Origin: Actinomadura syzygii
GTDB taxonomy: Bacteria > Actinomycetota > Actinomycetes > Streptosporangiales > Streptosporangiaceae
Direction: 5' to 3'
Assembly: GCF_008085905.1 (NCBI RefSeq)
Contig: NZ_VSFF01000001.1
Span: 496,001 to 560,000, forward strand
DNA length: 64,000 nucleotides
A program made the position numbers and the translations under genes. Under the pieces are notes generated by a model. The model saw only the letters and a list, made by a program, of their open reading frames with translations. It searched no databases and had not been told where the DNA came from. This document shows, piece by piece, positions 34,421-42,648 of the stretch; the stretch's first letter is position 1; every line of letters starts with the position of its first letter.

Positions 34421-35902
34421 ATGGACCATTCGCGTGCCCCCGTCCTCGAAGCCCTCGCCGCCTACCACCGGGAGGGACAACTCTCGTTCACCCCGCCCGG
34501 CCACAAGCAGGGCCGCGGCGCGGACCCGCGCGTCCGGGAGGTGCTGGGCAACGCCGTGTTCCACTCCGACGTCCTCGCGATCTCCGGGTTGGACGACCGT
34601 GCGTCCGGCCACGGCGTCCTGGAACACGCGCAGGAGCTGATGGCGGACGCCGTCCACGCCGAGCAGACGTTCTTCTCCACCTGCGGCAGCAGCCTGTCCG
34701 TGAAGAGCGCGATGCTGGCCGTCGCCGGACCCGGGGAGGAGCTGGTGATCGCCAGGGACGCGCACAAGTCCGTGGTGTCGGGGCTGATCCTTTCGGGCGT
34801 CCGGCCGATTTGGGTGGAACCGCGCTGGGATCCCGACCGGCATCTCGCGCACCCGCCGTCCGCCGAGGCGTTCGCCGCCCGGCTGGACGAGCACCCGGAG
34901 GCGCGCGGCGCCCTCGTCACCAGCCCTACCCCGTACGGAGGGACCGCCGACCTCGCCGCGATCGCCGCGGTCTGCCACGAGCGCGGCCGCCCGCTGATCG
35001 TGGACGAGGCGTGGGGCGCGCACCTGCCGTTCCATCCCGGCCTGCCGATCTGGGCGATGGACGCGGGCGCCGACGTGTGCGTGACGAGCGTCCACAAGAT
35101 GGGCGCCGGGCTGGAGCAGGGCTCGGTATTCCACCAGCAGGGCGACCTGGTCCACCCGACCGAACTGAAGGCCCGCGAGGACCTGCTCGGAACCACCAGC
35201 CCGTCCGTGCTGCTCTACGCGGGGTTGGACGGATGGCGCAGGCAGATGGTCGAGCACGGCCACGAGTTGCTTCAGAACGCGCTGGACCTGGCCGAGCAAG
35301 TCCGCGAGGAGATCTCGGGCATTCTCGGCTTCGCCGTCCAGGGGCGGGACGAGTTCACCGGGCCAGGCCGCGCTCACGACCTCGATCCGCTGCCTGTCGT
35401 CATCGACATCGCTGACCTCGGAACCACCGGCTACTGGGCCGCCGACTGGCTGCGCGAGCACCACCGGATCAACCTGCATCTGGCCGACCATCGCAGGATC
35501 AGCGCCCAGCTCACCTTCGCCGACGACGAGGACACCGTCGAGCCGCTGCTCACCGCCCTCCGCGACCTTCGCGAGCACGTGGAGAGCACGGGCGGAGTTG
35601 GAGGCGGGGCGCCTGCCGGGGTCGCCGTTCCGTCTCCGGACGAACTGCGTCTCGAACTCGTCCGGCCGCCGCGCGAGGCATTCTTCGGAGACGCCGAGCA
35701 GGTCCCCGCCGCCGAGGCTGTCGGACGGATCTGCGCCGAGATGCTCACCCCGTACCCGCCCGGCATCCCCGCCGTCCTGCCCGGCGAACGGATCAACGCC
35801 TCCGTTATCGAGTACCTACGGACAGGCGTCGACGCCGGAATGGTGATCCCAGACGCAGCCGACCCGACGGTCAAGACCGTCCGCGTACACATAGAAGCCT
35901 GA
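34421..35902 (+). CDS. Orn/Lys/Arg decarboxylase family PLP enzyme, 493 aa
   Basis: A fold type I PLP decarboxylase. T-P-P-G-H-K-Q-G (about 24-31) is the N-terminal signature, D-E-A-W-G-A-H (about 198-204) holds the PLP aspartate, and S-V-H-K-M (about 225-229) holds the PLP lysine. A C-terminal domain follows (P-Y-P-P-G-I-P near 448). It would decarboxylate lysine, arginine or ornithine. It is shorter than the inducible enzymes of enterobacteria because it lacks the N-terminal wing domain. I chose the ATG at 34421 because the chain upstream has no family similarity. Confidence 0.92.
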   Translation: MDHSRAPVLEALAAYHREGQLSFTPPGHKQGRGADPRVREVLGNAVFHSDVLAISGLDDRASGHGVLEHAQELMADAVHAEQTFFSTCGSSLSVKSAMLAVAGPGEELVIARDAHKSVVSGLILSGVRPIWVEPRWDPDRHLAHPPSAEAFAARLDEHPEARGALVTSPTPYGGTADLAAIAAVCHERGRPLIVDEAWGAHLPFHPGLPIWAMDAGADVCVTSVHKMGAGLEQGSVFHQQGDLVHPTELKAREDLLGTTSPSVLLYAGLDGWRRQMVEHGHELLQNALDLAEQVREEISGILGFAVQGRDEFTGPGRAHDLDPLPVVIDIADLGTTGYWAADWLREHHRINLHLADHRRISAQLTFADDEDTVEPLLTALRDLREHVESTGGVGGGAPAGVAVPSPDELRLELVRPPREAFFGDAEQVPAAEAVGRICAEMLTPYPPGIPAVLPGERINASVIEYLRTGVDAGMVIPDAADPTVKTVRVHIEA

Positions 35903-36166
35903 CCCAGCACCGGCAAGCCGTGCCGTGCACGGACAGCCATGCACGGGCCAAGCAGCCCGCACACACGGACTCCATCCGCGCACAGGCAGGTCAGGTGTCG
36001 TCCAGATGGTGCGGTGGAAAGGCCAGACCGCGCGATGGGAAGCACAATCGTCTGGGAAGCAAGGCCGTGCGTTGGGGAGGTTGGGCTGTGCGCGGGGAAG
36101 CCTGATCGCAATGATGGATGGGAGCTGTGCGAGACTCCATTCCGGCATGTAGAGGTGAGGAGCGCC

Positions 36167-37000
36167 ATGGAGCTGGTCCACTCGGGCAAGGTCAGGGACG
36201 TCTACGCGGACGGCGACGAGCTGATCCTCGTCGCGACCGACCGGGTGAGCGTGTACGACGTCGTCCTGCCGACGCCGATCCCCGACAAGGGGAAGATCCT
36301 CACCCAGCTCTCCCTGTGGTGGTTCGAGCAGCTCGCGGACATCGTTCCGAACCATGTCGTGTCCGCGACGGACGTCCCGGACGAATGGCGCGGACGCGCG
36401 ATCCGCTGCCAGCGCCTCACCATGCTCCCCGTCGAATGGATCGCACGCGGCTACCTCGCCGGGCTCGGCCTCAAGGAGTACGAGAAGGGCGGCGCGGTCT
36501 CCGGCGTCCCGCTACCGGACGCGCTGGTCGAGGCGTCCCGGCTCCCGGAGCCGATCTTCACGCCGACCACCAAGGCGACCGTGGGGCATGACGAGTTCAT
36601 CACCTACGACGACGTCGTCCAGGAGATCGGCGCGGACGCCGCCGCCCGCCTCAAGGACGTCACCCTCGACGTCTACCGGCGCGGCGCGGCCCTCGCCGCC
36701 GAACGCGGCATCGTCATCGCCGACACGAAGCTCGAATTCGGCCGTGCGGCTGATGGGACGCTCGTGCTCGGCGACGAGGTCCTGACCCCCGACTCATCGC
36801 GCTTCTGGCCCGCCGACCAGTGGAAGCCGGGAGGCCCGCAGCACTCGCTGGACAAGCAATATGTCCGCGACTGGAGCGGCGGCCTCGACTGGGACCGCAC
36901 CCCGCCCGGCCCACCCATCCCGCAGGACGTCGTGGACGCCACCCGCGCCCGCTACATCGAGGTCTACGAACGCCTCACCGGCAACCGCTGGGAATCCTGA
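36167..37000 (+). CDS. purC: phosphoribosylaminoimidazole-succinocarboxamide synthase, 277 aa
   Basis: Joins aspartate to CAIR in purine synthesis. Family marks are S-G-K-V-R-D-V-Y near the start (6-13), A-T-D-R-V-S-V-Y-D-V (about 24-33), R-C-Q-R-L-T-M-L-P-V-E-W-I-A-R-G-Y (ATP/substrate region), and I-A-D-T-K-L-E-F-G. GTGAGGAG precedes the ATG at 36167. No other purine gene lies in the window. Confidence 0.96.
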   Translation: MELVHSGKVRDVYADGDELILVATDRVSVYDVVLPTPIPDKGKILTQLSLWWFEQLADIVPNHVVSATDVPDEWRGRAIRCQRLTMLPVEWIARGYLAGLGLKEYEKGGAVSGVPLPDALVEASRLPEPIFTPTTKATVGHDEFITYDDVVQEIGADAAARLKDVTLDVYRRGAALAAERGIVIADTKLEFGRAADGTLVLGDEVLTPDSSRFWPADQWKPGGPQHSLDKQYVRDWSGGLDWDRTPPGPPIPQDVVDATRARYIEVYERLTGNRWES

Positions 37001-37358
37001 CGCACCAATCCCAGACCGCCTGCCCCGGCCGAAGTCGTCTGCGACTCGGGGTTGCTGAGGCCCCGCGACCTCCGCGCCGTCTGGGGTGAAGGCAAAGTCC
37101 TGCCCGTGGCGAGTCCAGTCCCGACGAGAATGCGTCCGCCGCGTCAGAACCCGTCGCCACATCACGAGTCATCACCGCGCTACGGGTCGGCGACGCATCA
37201 CGAGTCGTCGGCGCATCACGAGTCGTCGGCGCATCACGGGTCGTCGGCGCATCACGGGTCGTCGGCGCATCATGAGTCGGCGGCGCATCATGAGTCGGCG
37301 GTTCGTCAGAGGTCGTCCAATCGTCGGGAACGTCCGTCCGGAAGAGTCGCTGACCAGG
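37001..37358. other. convergent intergenic region, 358 bp, with an 18-bp array
   Basis: It lies between purC and the thioredoxin gene, which converge. Apart from the 18-bp array at 37160-37321 I see no gene or clear terminator. Confidence 0.6.
37160..37321. repeat. 18-bp tandem array, about eight to nine units
   Basis: CATCACGAGTCGTCGGCG and close variants (CATCACGGGTCGTCGGCG, CATCATGAGTCGGCGGCG) repeat at exactly 18 bp from 37196 to 37303, with more degenerate units on both sides. Adjacent copies are often identical in pairs, which suggests recent stepwise duplication. Confidence 0.92.
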
Positions 37359-37673
37359 TCAGAACAGGCCGTCGAGGTCGGCGAGCAGTCGCCGCTTGGG
37401 CTTCGCGCCGACGATCTGCCGGACGACCTTCCCGTCCTGGAACAGGTTGAGCGTCGGGAAGCCGAGCACGCCGTATCGCGACACGATCTCTGGATGCTCG
37501 TCGCCGTTCAGCTTCGCGACCGTCAGCCGGTCACCGTGCTCCGCCTCGATCTGCTCAAGGATCGGCGCGATCATCTTGCAGGGAGGACACCAGTCCGCCC
37601 AGAATTCGACCAGTACCGGCTTGTCTGCGCGGAGTACGCGGTCGTCGAAGTTCGCCGTCGTGAGCGTGAGCAT
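37359..37673 (-). CDS. trxA: thioredoxin with a CPPC active site, 104 aa
   Basis: A full-length thioredoxin fold with F-W-A-D-W-C-P-P-C-K (24-33; Cys29 and Cys32), the cis-proline loop G-F-P-T, and F-Q-D-G-K. Standard thioredoxins have C-G-P-C. The Pro in place of Gly changes the redox potential and is uncommon. The gene lies inside the 3' end of a MerR regulator gene (119-bp overlap in another frame), and the regulator's promoter probably drives it. Confidence 0.93.
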   Translation of the reverse strand: MLTLTTANFDDRVLRADKPVLVEFWADWCPPCKMIAPILEQIEAEHGDRLTVAKLNGDEHPEIVSRYGVLGFPTLNLFQDGKVVRQIVGAKPKRRLLADLDGLF

Positions 37674-38067
37674 CGGTGGTCTCCCGGTCGTTCGCGAAGC
37701 CCGGGGACAGGACGCACCCCGGGCAGGCCTGCGTCAGCCGACCCGCCATCTCGGCGCGCCGCCTCGTCAGGGCGCGGATCTCGGCGTCGAGTTCGGCGAG
37801 CCTGCGCAGGTACACCGCCACCGACTCGGGACAGGACGCGCCGTCGTCGTGCCCGGCGCGCAGGCAGTCGACGAACGGCCGGGCGTCGTCCAGCGTGAAC
37901 CCGTTCGCCAGCAGCGCGCGGATCTCCGCGACGAGCCGGACGTCGGACTCCTCGTACAGCCGGTACCCGTTGGCCGCGCGGCGCGCCGGGAGCAGGCCCT
38001 GCTCCTCGTAGTAGCGCAGGGTGCGGGTGCTCACCCCGGCCCGTGCGGCCAGTTCCCCGATCCGCAT
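37555..38067 (-). CDS. MerR-family regulator, probable thiol sensor, 170 aa
   Basis: The N-terminal MerR helix-turn-helix reads I-G-E-L-A-A-R-A-G-V-S-T-R-T-L-R-Y-Y-E-E-Q-G-L-L (3-26), followed by a wing and a coiled-coil dimer helix (about 80-110). Four cysteines (68, 79, 115 and 118; the last two as C-P-G-C) could sense redox state or bind metal, which suits control of the thioredoxin gene. The reading frame continues 40 codons into the thioredoxin gene. The conserved part ends near residue 125, so the tail may be a read-through extension. Confidence 0.85.
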   Translation of the reverse strand: MRIGELAARAGVSTRTLRYYEEQGLLPARRAANGYRLYEESDVRLVAEIRALLANGFTLDDARPFVDCLRAGHDDGASCPESVAVYLRRLAELDAEIRALTRRRAEMAGRLTQACPGCVLSPGFANDRETTDAHAHDGELRRPRTPRRQAGTGRILGGLVSSLQDDRADP

Positions 38068-38444
38068 CGCCCCTCCTTCCGTGGCCGCCTCCGAAGCTAT
38101 CCCTTCACACCGGCGTCAAGGTCAAGCCCGCTCCCCACCAAAGAGCCGAACCAGACACAGGACGAACCCCAGAGAGCACACCGTCCAGGAAACGGATCGA
38201 GCAGGGCAGCGCCCATGCCGATCAGAGATCAGAGACCAAGCAGCAAAGAGGACAGACCGAGCCCAGGACAAGCCGAGCACAGCAAGAGCCAGATAGCGAA
38301 AAGGCTCACCAGAGAGCCAGCCGGTTCAGGACGTGAACGAGCCGTGCAGGGAAGGGGCATCGGGAGACGAGCCGAGTTGGAAACGAGCCGGGGCCGAGGA
38401 AGAGCCGACCAATAGGCGAGCCGAGCAAGACAGGGCAAGACAGG
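38068..38444. other. intergenic region, 377 bp
   Basis: It contains the MerR-type promoter at 38095-38125. The rest (38130-38440) is purine-rich with recurring GAGCC/CCGAGC words, and I find no supported gene. Confidence 0.55.
38095..38125 (-). promoter_or_regulatory. MerR-type promoter with a 19-bp spacer and operator
   Basis: On the minus strand TTGACC (38125-38120) and ATAGCT (38100-38095) are 19 bp apart, the unusual spacing that MerR activators correct by twisting DNA. The spacer holds an 18-bp near-perfect palindrome, CTTGACGCCGGTGTGAAG (38120-38103). It lies 28 bp before the MerR gene, so the regulator likely controls itself and thioredoxin. Confidence 0.7.
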
Positions 38445-38478
38445 GACGGGCCCGGCGGGTAATCCCGCCGGGCCCGTC
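38445..38478. terminator. strong terminator after the chitinase gene
   Basis: A perfect 15-bp inverted repeat (GACGGGCCCGGCGGG / CCCGCCGGGCCCGTC) with a TAAT loop lies 18 bp past the chitinase stop. It is one of the clearest terminators in the window. Confidence 0.85.
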
Positions 38479-38495
38479 GATGTGGCCGGGAACCG

Positions 38496-39845
38496 TCAGC
38501 GGCCCTGAAGGCTGCGGACGTTGTCGCCGAACGTCCAGCTCCTTGACCCGTCCCAGTTCATGGACCAGGTCATGAGGCCCTTCAGTTGGCCGTTGAACGA
38601 GTTCCAGGCCTGGCCGACGAGGCCGGGTGACATGTAGCCGCCACCGGCACCCGGCTGCGCGGGCAGGCCCGGCGCCTGCTTGTCGTACGGGACCTTGATC
38701 GTGGTGCCCTGGATGACGAGGCCGTCGTTGAGGCACTGGGTCTGCTTGACGAAGCCCTCGACGGTCGCGGCGGAGTAGGAGTCACCGTGGCAGCCGTACA
38801 TGCTGCCGTTGTAGTACTGCATGTTCAGCCACCACAGGCGGCCGTTGTCCGCGTACTTCTTGACGATCGGCAGGTACGCGCCCCAGATGGAGCCGTACGT
38901 CACGCTGCCGCCAGTCACGTACGCGGTCTCGGGAGCCATCGTGAGCCCGAAGTTCGCGGGCATCTGGCCGAGTACGCCGTCGATGATGCGGATCAGGTTG
39001 GACTGCGACGCGGACAGCTGCGTGATGCTGCTGCTCGCCGTCAGTCCCGTCTCGATGTCGATGTCGATGCCGTCGAAGTTGTACTTCTTCAGGATCGGCA
39101 CGATCGTCGAGACGAACTTGTCCGCGACGCTGGAGGAGTTGAGGTCGATGCCCGCGGTCGCGCCGCCGATCGACATCAGGATGGTGGCGCCCGCCTCCTT
39201 GGCGGCGCACATCTGCTCGGGCGTGGCGACCTTCACGGTGTTGTCCATGCCGTCCTCCCAGAGGACGGTGCCGTCAGAGTTGATGACGGGGAACGCCGCG
39301 TTGTACACGTTGTAGCCGTGCTGCTTGAACACGGGGTTTTCGATCGGACTCCAGCCGAACGGCGGGTGGACGCCGTTGGACGCGCCGTCCCAGTTCTCCC
39401 AGTAGCCCTGCAGCACCTTGCCCGCGGGCTTGCCCTTCGTCGCGCAGGTCTCGCTCCCCTTCGGCGGGTTGGTCGGCGGGTCCGTCGGGGGGTCCGTGGG
39501 CGGGTCGGTCGGCGGCGTGGTTCCGTCGCAGGTACCGAGGTCGCGCCAGAGCGTGGGGGTGGACGCGGGGTTCCAGTTGGCGCCCGCGTAGGCGGTGTGG
39601 GCGACGGTGGCCTGGTAGCCGTGGCCGGTGTAGACGACCTTCGAGCCGGCCGTGTAGCTGGTGCCCTCGGCCCAGGCCGGGAAGGTACACGCGACCAGGG
39701 ACGGGGACTGGGCGGACGACGGGGCGGAGAGCGCGACCACGGCGCCGGCCGACAGCACCAGCGCCGCACCGGCCGACGCCAACGCCGCGGCGGCCGCGGA
39801 CCGTCGGCCGCGTCTGACGTTGACGCGCTTGTGCTTGAGTTTCAC
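38496..39845 (-). CDS. secreted GH18 chitinase with a carbohydrate-binding domain, 449 aa
   Basis: A signal peptide with twin arginines (R-R-G-R-R near 10-14; cleavage near 45) precedes a CBM5/12-type chitin-binding domain (A-W-A-E-G-T-S-Y-T-A-G-S-K-V-V-Y). A linker with T-D-P-P repeats leads to a GH18 barrel. The catalytic motif D-G-I-D-I-D-I-E is complete (about 256-263, Glu acid). Later conserved parts are M-A-P-E and W-S-M-N-W-D. It hydrolyses chitin outside the cell. I chose the GTG at 39845 because GAGGAG lies four bases upstream. Confidence 0.95.
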   Translation of the reverse strand: MKLKHKRVNVRRGRRSAAAAALASAGAALVLSAGAVVALSAPSSAQSPSLVACTFPAWAEGTSYTAGSKVVYTGHGYQATVAHTAYAGANWNPASTPTLWRDLGTCDGTTPPTDPPTDPPTDPPTNPPKGSETCATKGKPAGKVLQGYWENWDGASNGVHPPFGWSPIENPVFKQHGYNVYNAAFPVINSDGTVLWEDGMDNTVKVATPEQMCAAKEAGATILMSIGGATAGIDLNSSSVADKFVSTIVPILKKYNFDGIDIDIETGLTASSSITQLSASQSNLIRIIDGVLGQMPANFGLTMAPETAYVTGGSVTYGSIWGAYLPIVKKYADNGRLWWLNMQYYNGSMYGCHGDSYSAATVEGFVKQTQCLNDGLVIQGTTIKVPYDKQAPGLPAQPGAGGGYMSPGLVGQAWNSFNGQLKGLMTWSMNWDGSRSWTFGDNVRSLQGR

Positions 39846-40234
39846 GGGACTCCTCAGCGAAGCGGGACAGAGGAGCCGGCGCAGAGCCAAACAAGTCCCG
39901 CGAACGGGACCCTCCCAGGCGCAAGGCGCATAACCGGCATGGACGCCAGTAGCAGAGTAACCGTGCCGCGCGACGCCGGGAAGACCTTTCGCATTTCACC
40001 GCGTAGAGATCACGTCGGCCACTGGACGAGCAGGTGGAGCACCCACTACCGGCCACCTGATCAGGACGGTCGCCCACGCGATACCAGCCCAGATAGACAG
40101 CCCGTCCTCATCCCCAGCCTCCACCGAACCTTCCTCTACCTGGACGGCCCGCAACAAGGCCAGCGCATCCTCCCCGACCTCGCGGGGAAACAGGATGGCG
40201 TCCGCGAGCTCCTTGATCGGACGAAACGCGCGTC
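39846..40234. other. chitinase promoter region and possible small gene
   Basis: The 389-bp stretch between two leftward genes must hold the chitinase promoter (39846-39940). The rest is covered by a weak rightward reading frame (39939-40238) listed separately. No operator is obvious. Confidence 0.4.
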
Positions 40235-40238
40235 CTAG
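39939..40238 (+). CDS. possible small protein, 99 aa
   Basis: A rightward frame opens with an ATG after an imperfect ribosome site and converges on the HNH gene with a four-base overlap. The second half (L-H-R-T-F-L-Y-L-D-G ... G-V-R-E-L-L-D-R) has good third-position GC and a helical look. The first half is poor, so it may be chance. No family is recognised. Confidence 0.28.
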   Translation: MDASSRVTVPRDAGKTFRISPRRDHVGHWTSRWSTHYRPPDQDGRPRDTSPDRQPVLIPSLHRTFLYLDGPQQGQRILPDLAGKQDGVRELLDRTKRAS

Positions 40239-41467
40239 GCGGCTTGGGGGTAGTCGGTCGGTGGGGCAGTGCGGGTCGGTGGAGGGAGGATTCGGTAGAC
40301 GTAGCGTCCGGTGGAGTCTCGGGTTATGCGCATCTGTTCGGCGTTGGCGTGTTTGAAGCGGTTGTGCCATCCGCAGCAGAGGGCGAGTTGGTCGATATCA
40401 GTGGGGCTGCGGCCGAGGGTCCAGCCGTTCACGTGATCGACTTCGCAGAGAATGCCGGGGACCTCGCAACCCTGGACCGCGCATGTCGGGTACAGGGTTT
40501 CCAAGGTTTGGCGTTGTCCGGCGGTGGCGAAGCGTTGCCGATGCCCCAGGTAGAGCGGGACGTGGCCGCGGCCCAGGATGAGCGGTGAGACTCCGGCGCT
40601 GAGCGCGATGCGGCGGGCCTGCTCGGCGGGGATCGGCGTGCCGTCGGTCAGGCGGCCCGGCGTGTCTCCACCGGTCAGGGTGTCGAGATCGCAGATCACG
40701 GTGACTTTGGTGGCCTTCTGCCCACCGGAGAGGACGGACGTCAACGCGGCGGCGGTACGTTCGGGGAGGTCGCGCTGGTCGTCGGGGCCCGCGGGTTTGG
40801 CGAGCGGGGCGAGCGTGCCGTCCCAGATGGCGGCGTCTTCGGCATTCAGCCAGCCTTTGACGTACCGGCCGCCGTCCAGCGAGCGCGTGGTCGTGATCCA
40901 GGACTGCTCATATCCGCGCTGTGCATCGTCGTCCGGCGTCTCGGTGCCTTCGCGTTCGGCGATGACGTCGCGGATGCGGCGGCCGAAGGAAGCGACTTTT
41001 CCAGCGGAGAAGCCCTGGTCGACCATTTCCAGTAGGAGGGTTTCGGCCTTCGCGCAATCGACGTCGTCCAGCCGTGCCACGGACTCAGCCACGGTCGATG
41101 CGTAGCCGTAGGTCAGTTCTCCGGCCGCAAGGAGCTTCGTCACCTGGGGCAGGCGGTGTCGCTGCCGGGCCAGGGTGACCCGCTCTCTGGCACGTGATTC
41201 GCGCATGCCCAGTCGCGACCGCAACCATGCCTGGGTGGACGGTAGGCCCCAGCGGCGCGTCTCGCCCGAGACGTCCACCCGTCCGATGAGGTCGGCCAGC
41301 GCACTTTCCTGCTGGTCGACGGCCTTCGCCAGGCTCTCGGCGAGTTGCATGCATGCCGCTGGCGAGTCGGGAGCGTCCCGGTCGGCGAGTTCGCCGGCGA
41401 TCGCGAGCAAGGCGTCGACCAATTCCATGGTGGACGCCGCATCGAGATCAACACTTATCGAACTCAC
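40235..41467 (-). CDS. DUF222/HNH endonuclease family protein, 410 aa
   Basis: An N-terminal helical DUF222 region (about 20-290) is followed by an HNH nuclease domain (about 325-380) with Cys pairs (C-A-V-Q-G-C), C-E-V-D-H-V-N-G-W (catalytic His), and C-C-G-W-H-N-R-F-K-H. The family (13E12-like) is repetitive and possibly mobile in actinobacterial genomes, but I see no flanking direct repeats that would mark an element. Its biological role is unknown. A lower-GC leader lies between 41468 and 41598. Confidence 0.92.
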   Translation of the reverse strand: MSSISVDLDAASTMELVDALLAIAGELADRDAPDSPAACMQLAESLAKAVDQQESALADLIGRVDVSGETRRWGLPSTQAWLRSRLGMRESRARERVTLARQRHRLPQVTKLLAAGELTYGYASTVAESVARLDDVDCAKAETLLLEMVDQGFSAGKVASFGRRIRDVIAEREGTETPDDDAQRGYEQSWITTTRSLDGGRYVKGWLNAEDAAIWDGTLAPLAKPAGPDDQRDLPERTAAALTSVLSGGQKATKVTVICDLDTLTGGDTPGRLTDGTPIPAEQARRIALSAGVSPLILGRGHVPLYLGHRQRFATAGQRQTLETLYPTCAVQGCEVPGILCEVDHVNGWTLGRSPTDIDQLALCCGWHNRFKHANAEQMRITRDSTGRYVYRILPPPTRTAPPTDYPQAA

Positions 41468-41598
41468 ACTCCCAACTTATCGAACACCCGTTCCACAGCA
41501 CGCCAAATTAAGGTTCCATTTTTGTCACCCTCCGGATAGTCAACCATCCGACAGACCCCATGAGAGGCGAAAAATGTCCGCTCTGCTTAGGCGGAGCT

Positions 41599-42618
41599 CT
41601 ACAGAGTGGAGGTCAGAGTGGTTACCAGGCGGGCCGCAGGGGTTTCGGTAGTGGACTGGTAGGACTCTCCTGCCCACAGGTTGATTCCGTCCGGGTCACC
41701 TTGGGTGGCGGACGCTTTGCGTAGGGGCGCGGTCATGTAGTGGACATCGGGGTAAGCGGCCGGTGCGTGTGCCGTGTGCTCGGTCAGGAAGCGATTGACC
41801 AGACCACGGGCGGGACGTCCGCTGAAGGCGCGGGTCATCGCGGTGGACGTGAAGCGAGGATCCGCCAGCGCCGCCTTGTGGACTTCGCTGGCCCCGCTCT
41901 CCGGGCAGCGGACGAACGCCGTCCCGAGCTGGGCCGCGAACGCTCCCAACGCCAGGACATCCGCGACATCGGCGGCAGTGGCGAGCCCGCCGGCGGCGAG
42001 CAGAGGCTGAGCCGTCATCGCGCGGACGGCGGCCAGCAGATCGCGGAGCGGCAGCGGCGTGTCGGAGCTGCTGTTGGTGAAGGTGCCCCGGTGTCCCCCG
42101 GCCTCGGCGCCCTGGAGGCACAGCGCGTCGGCGCCGGACGACCGGAGGGCCTCGTCCACGGACGTCACGGTGACGATCACGACGGCGCCACGGTTCCGGA
42201 AAGCCCGGATGACCTGCGGCGATGGGCAGCCGAACGTGAAGCTCACGAACGCGGGCGGGTCGTCCAGCAGGGCCGCGACCTTGGCCTCGTAAGCGTCGTC
42301 GCGCGCGCCGGACGAGGGCGTGCCCAGTGCGACGCCGAGCCGTTCCGCTTCGGGCGCGAGGCGGTCGCGGTAGGCGGCGACGGCGGCCGGGTCGGGTTCG
42401 TCCAGGGACGGCATGAACAGGTTCATCCCGAAAGGCCGGGAGGTGCGTGCGCGAGTGGCGGCGATGTCCGCGAGCATCGCGTCCGGTGTCTTGTACCCGG
42501 CGGCGAGGAAGCCGAGGCCGCCCGCGTCCGACACGGCGGCGGCCAGCCGGGGGGTGGACGGCCCGCCCGCCATCGGCGCCTGCACAATCGGACGTTCGGG
42601 CCACGGCGCATGCGTCAT
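41599..42618 (-). CDS. nitronate monooxygenase-like FMN enzyme, 339 aa
   Basis: A TIM-barrel FMN protein of the NMO/2-nitropropane dioxygenase family. Q-A-P-M-A-G-G at the start (about 14-20), G-A-E-A-G-G-H-R-G (about 174-182) and L-A-A-G-G-L-A-T (FMN phosphate site, about 210-217) are conserved. It probably oxidises nitronates such as propionate 3-nitronate. I chose the ATG at 42618; an upstream in-frame start would overlap the divergent dehydrogenase gene. The two genes share a 30-bp divergent promoter gap. Confidence 0.9.
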   Translation of the reverse strand: MTHAPWPERPIVQAPMAGGPSTPRLAAAVSDAGGLGFLAAGYKTPDAMLADIAATRARTSRPFGMNLFMPSLDEPDPAAVAAYRDRLAPEAERLGVALGTPSSGARDDAYEAKVAALLDDPPAFVSFTFGCPSPQVIRAFRNRGAVVIVTVTSVDEALRSSGADALCLQGAEAGGHRGTFTNSSSDTPLPLRDLLAAVRAMTAQPLLAAGGLATAADVADVLALGAFAAQLGTAFVRCPESGASEVHKAALADPRFTSTAMTRAFSGRPARGLVNRFLTEHTAHAPAAYPDVHYMTAPLRKASATQGDPDGINLWAGESYQSTTETPAARLVTTLTSTL

Positions 42619-42648
42619 GATCAGGACGATAGACGGGAAGGGGCCGCG

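Noticed and set aside
40235..41467. The HNH gene as part of an insertion element or intron
   Set aside because: No inverted terminal repeats, target duplications or transposase are visible around it. DUF222/HNH genes are common single genes in actinobacteria.
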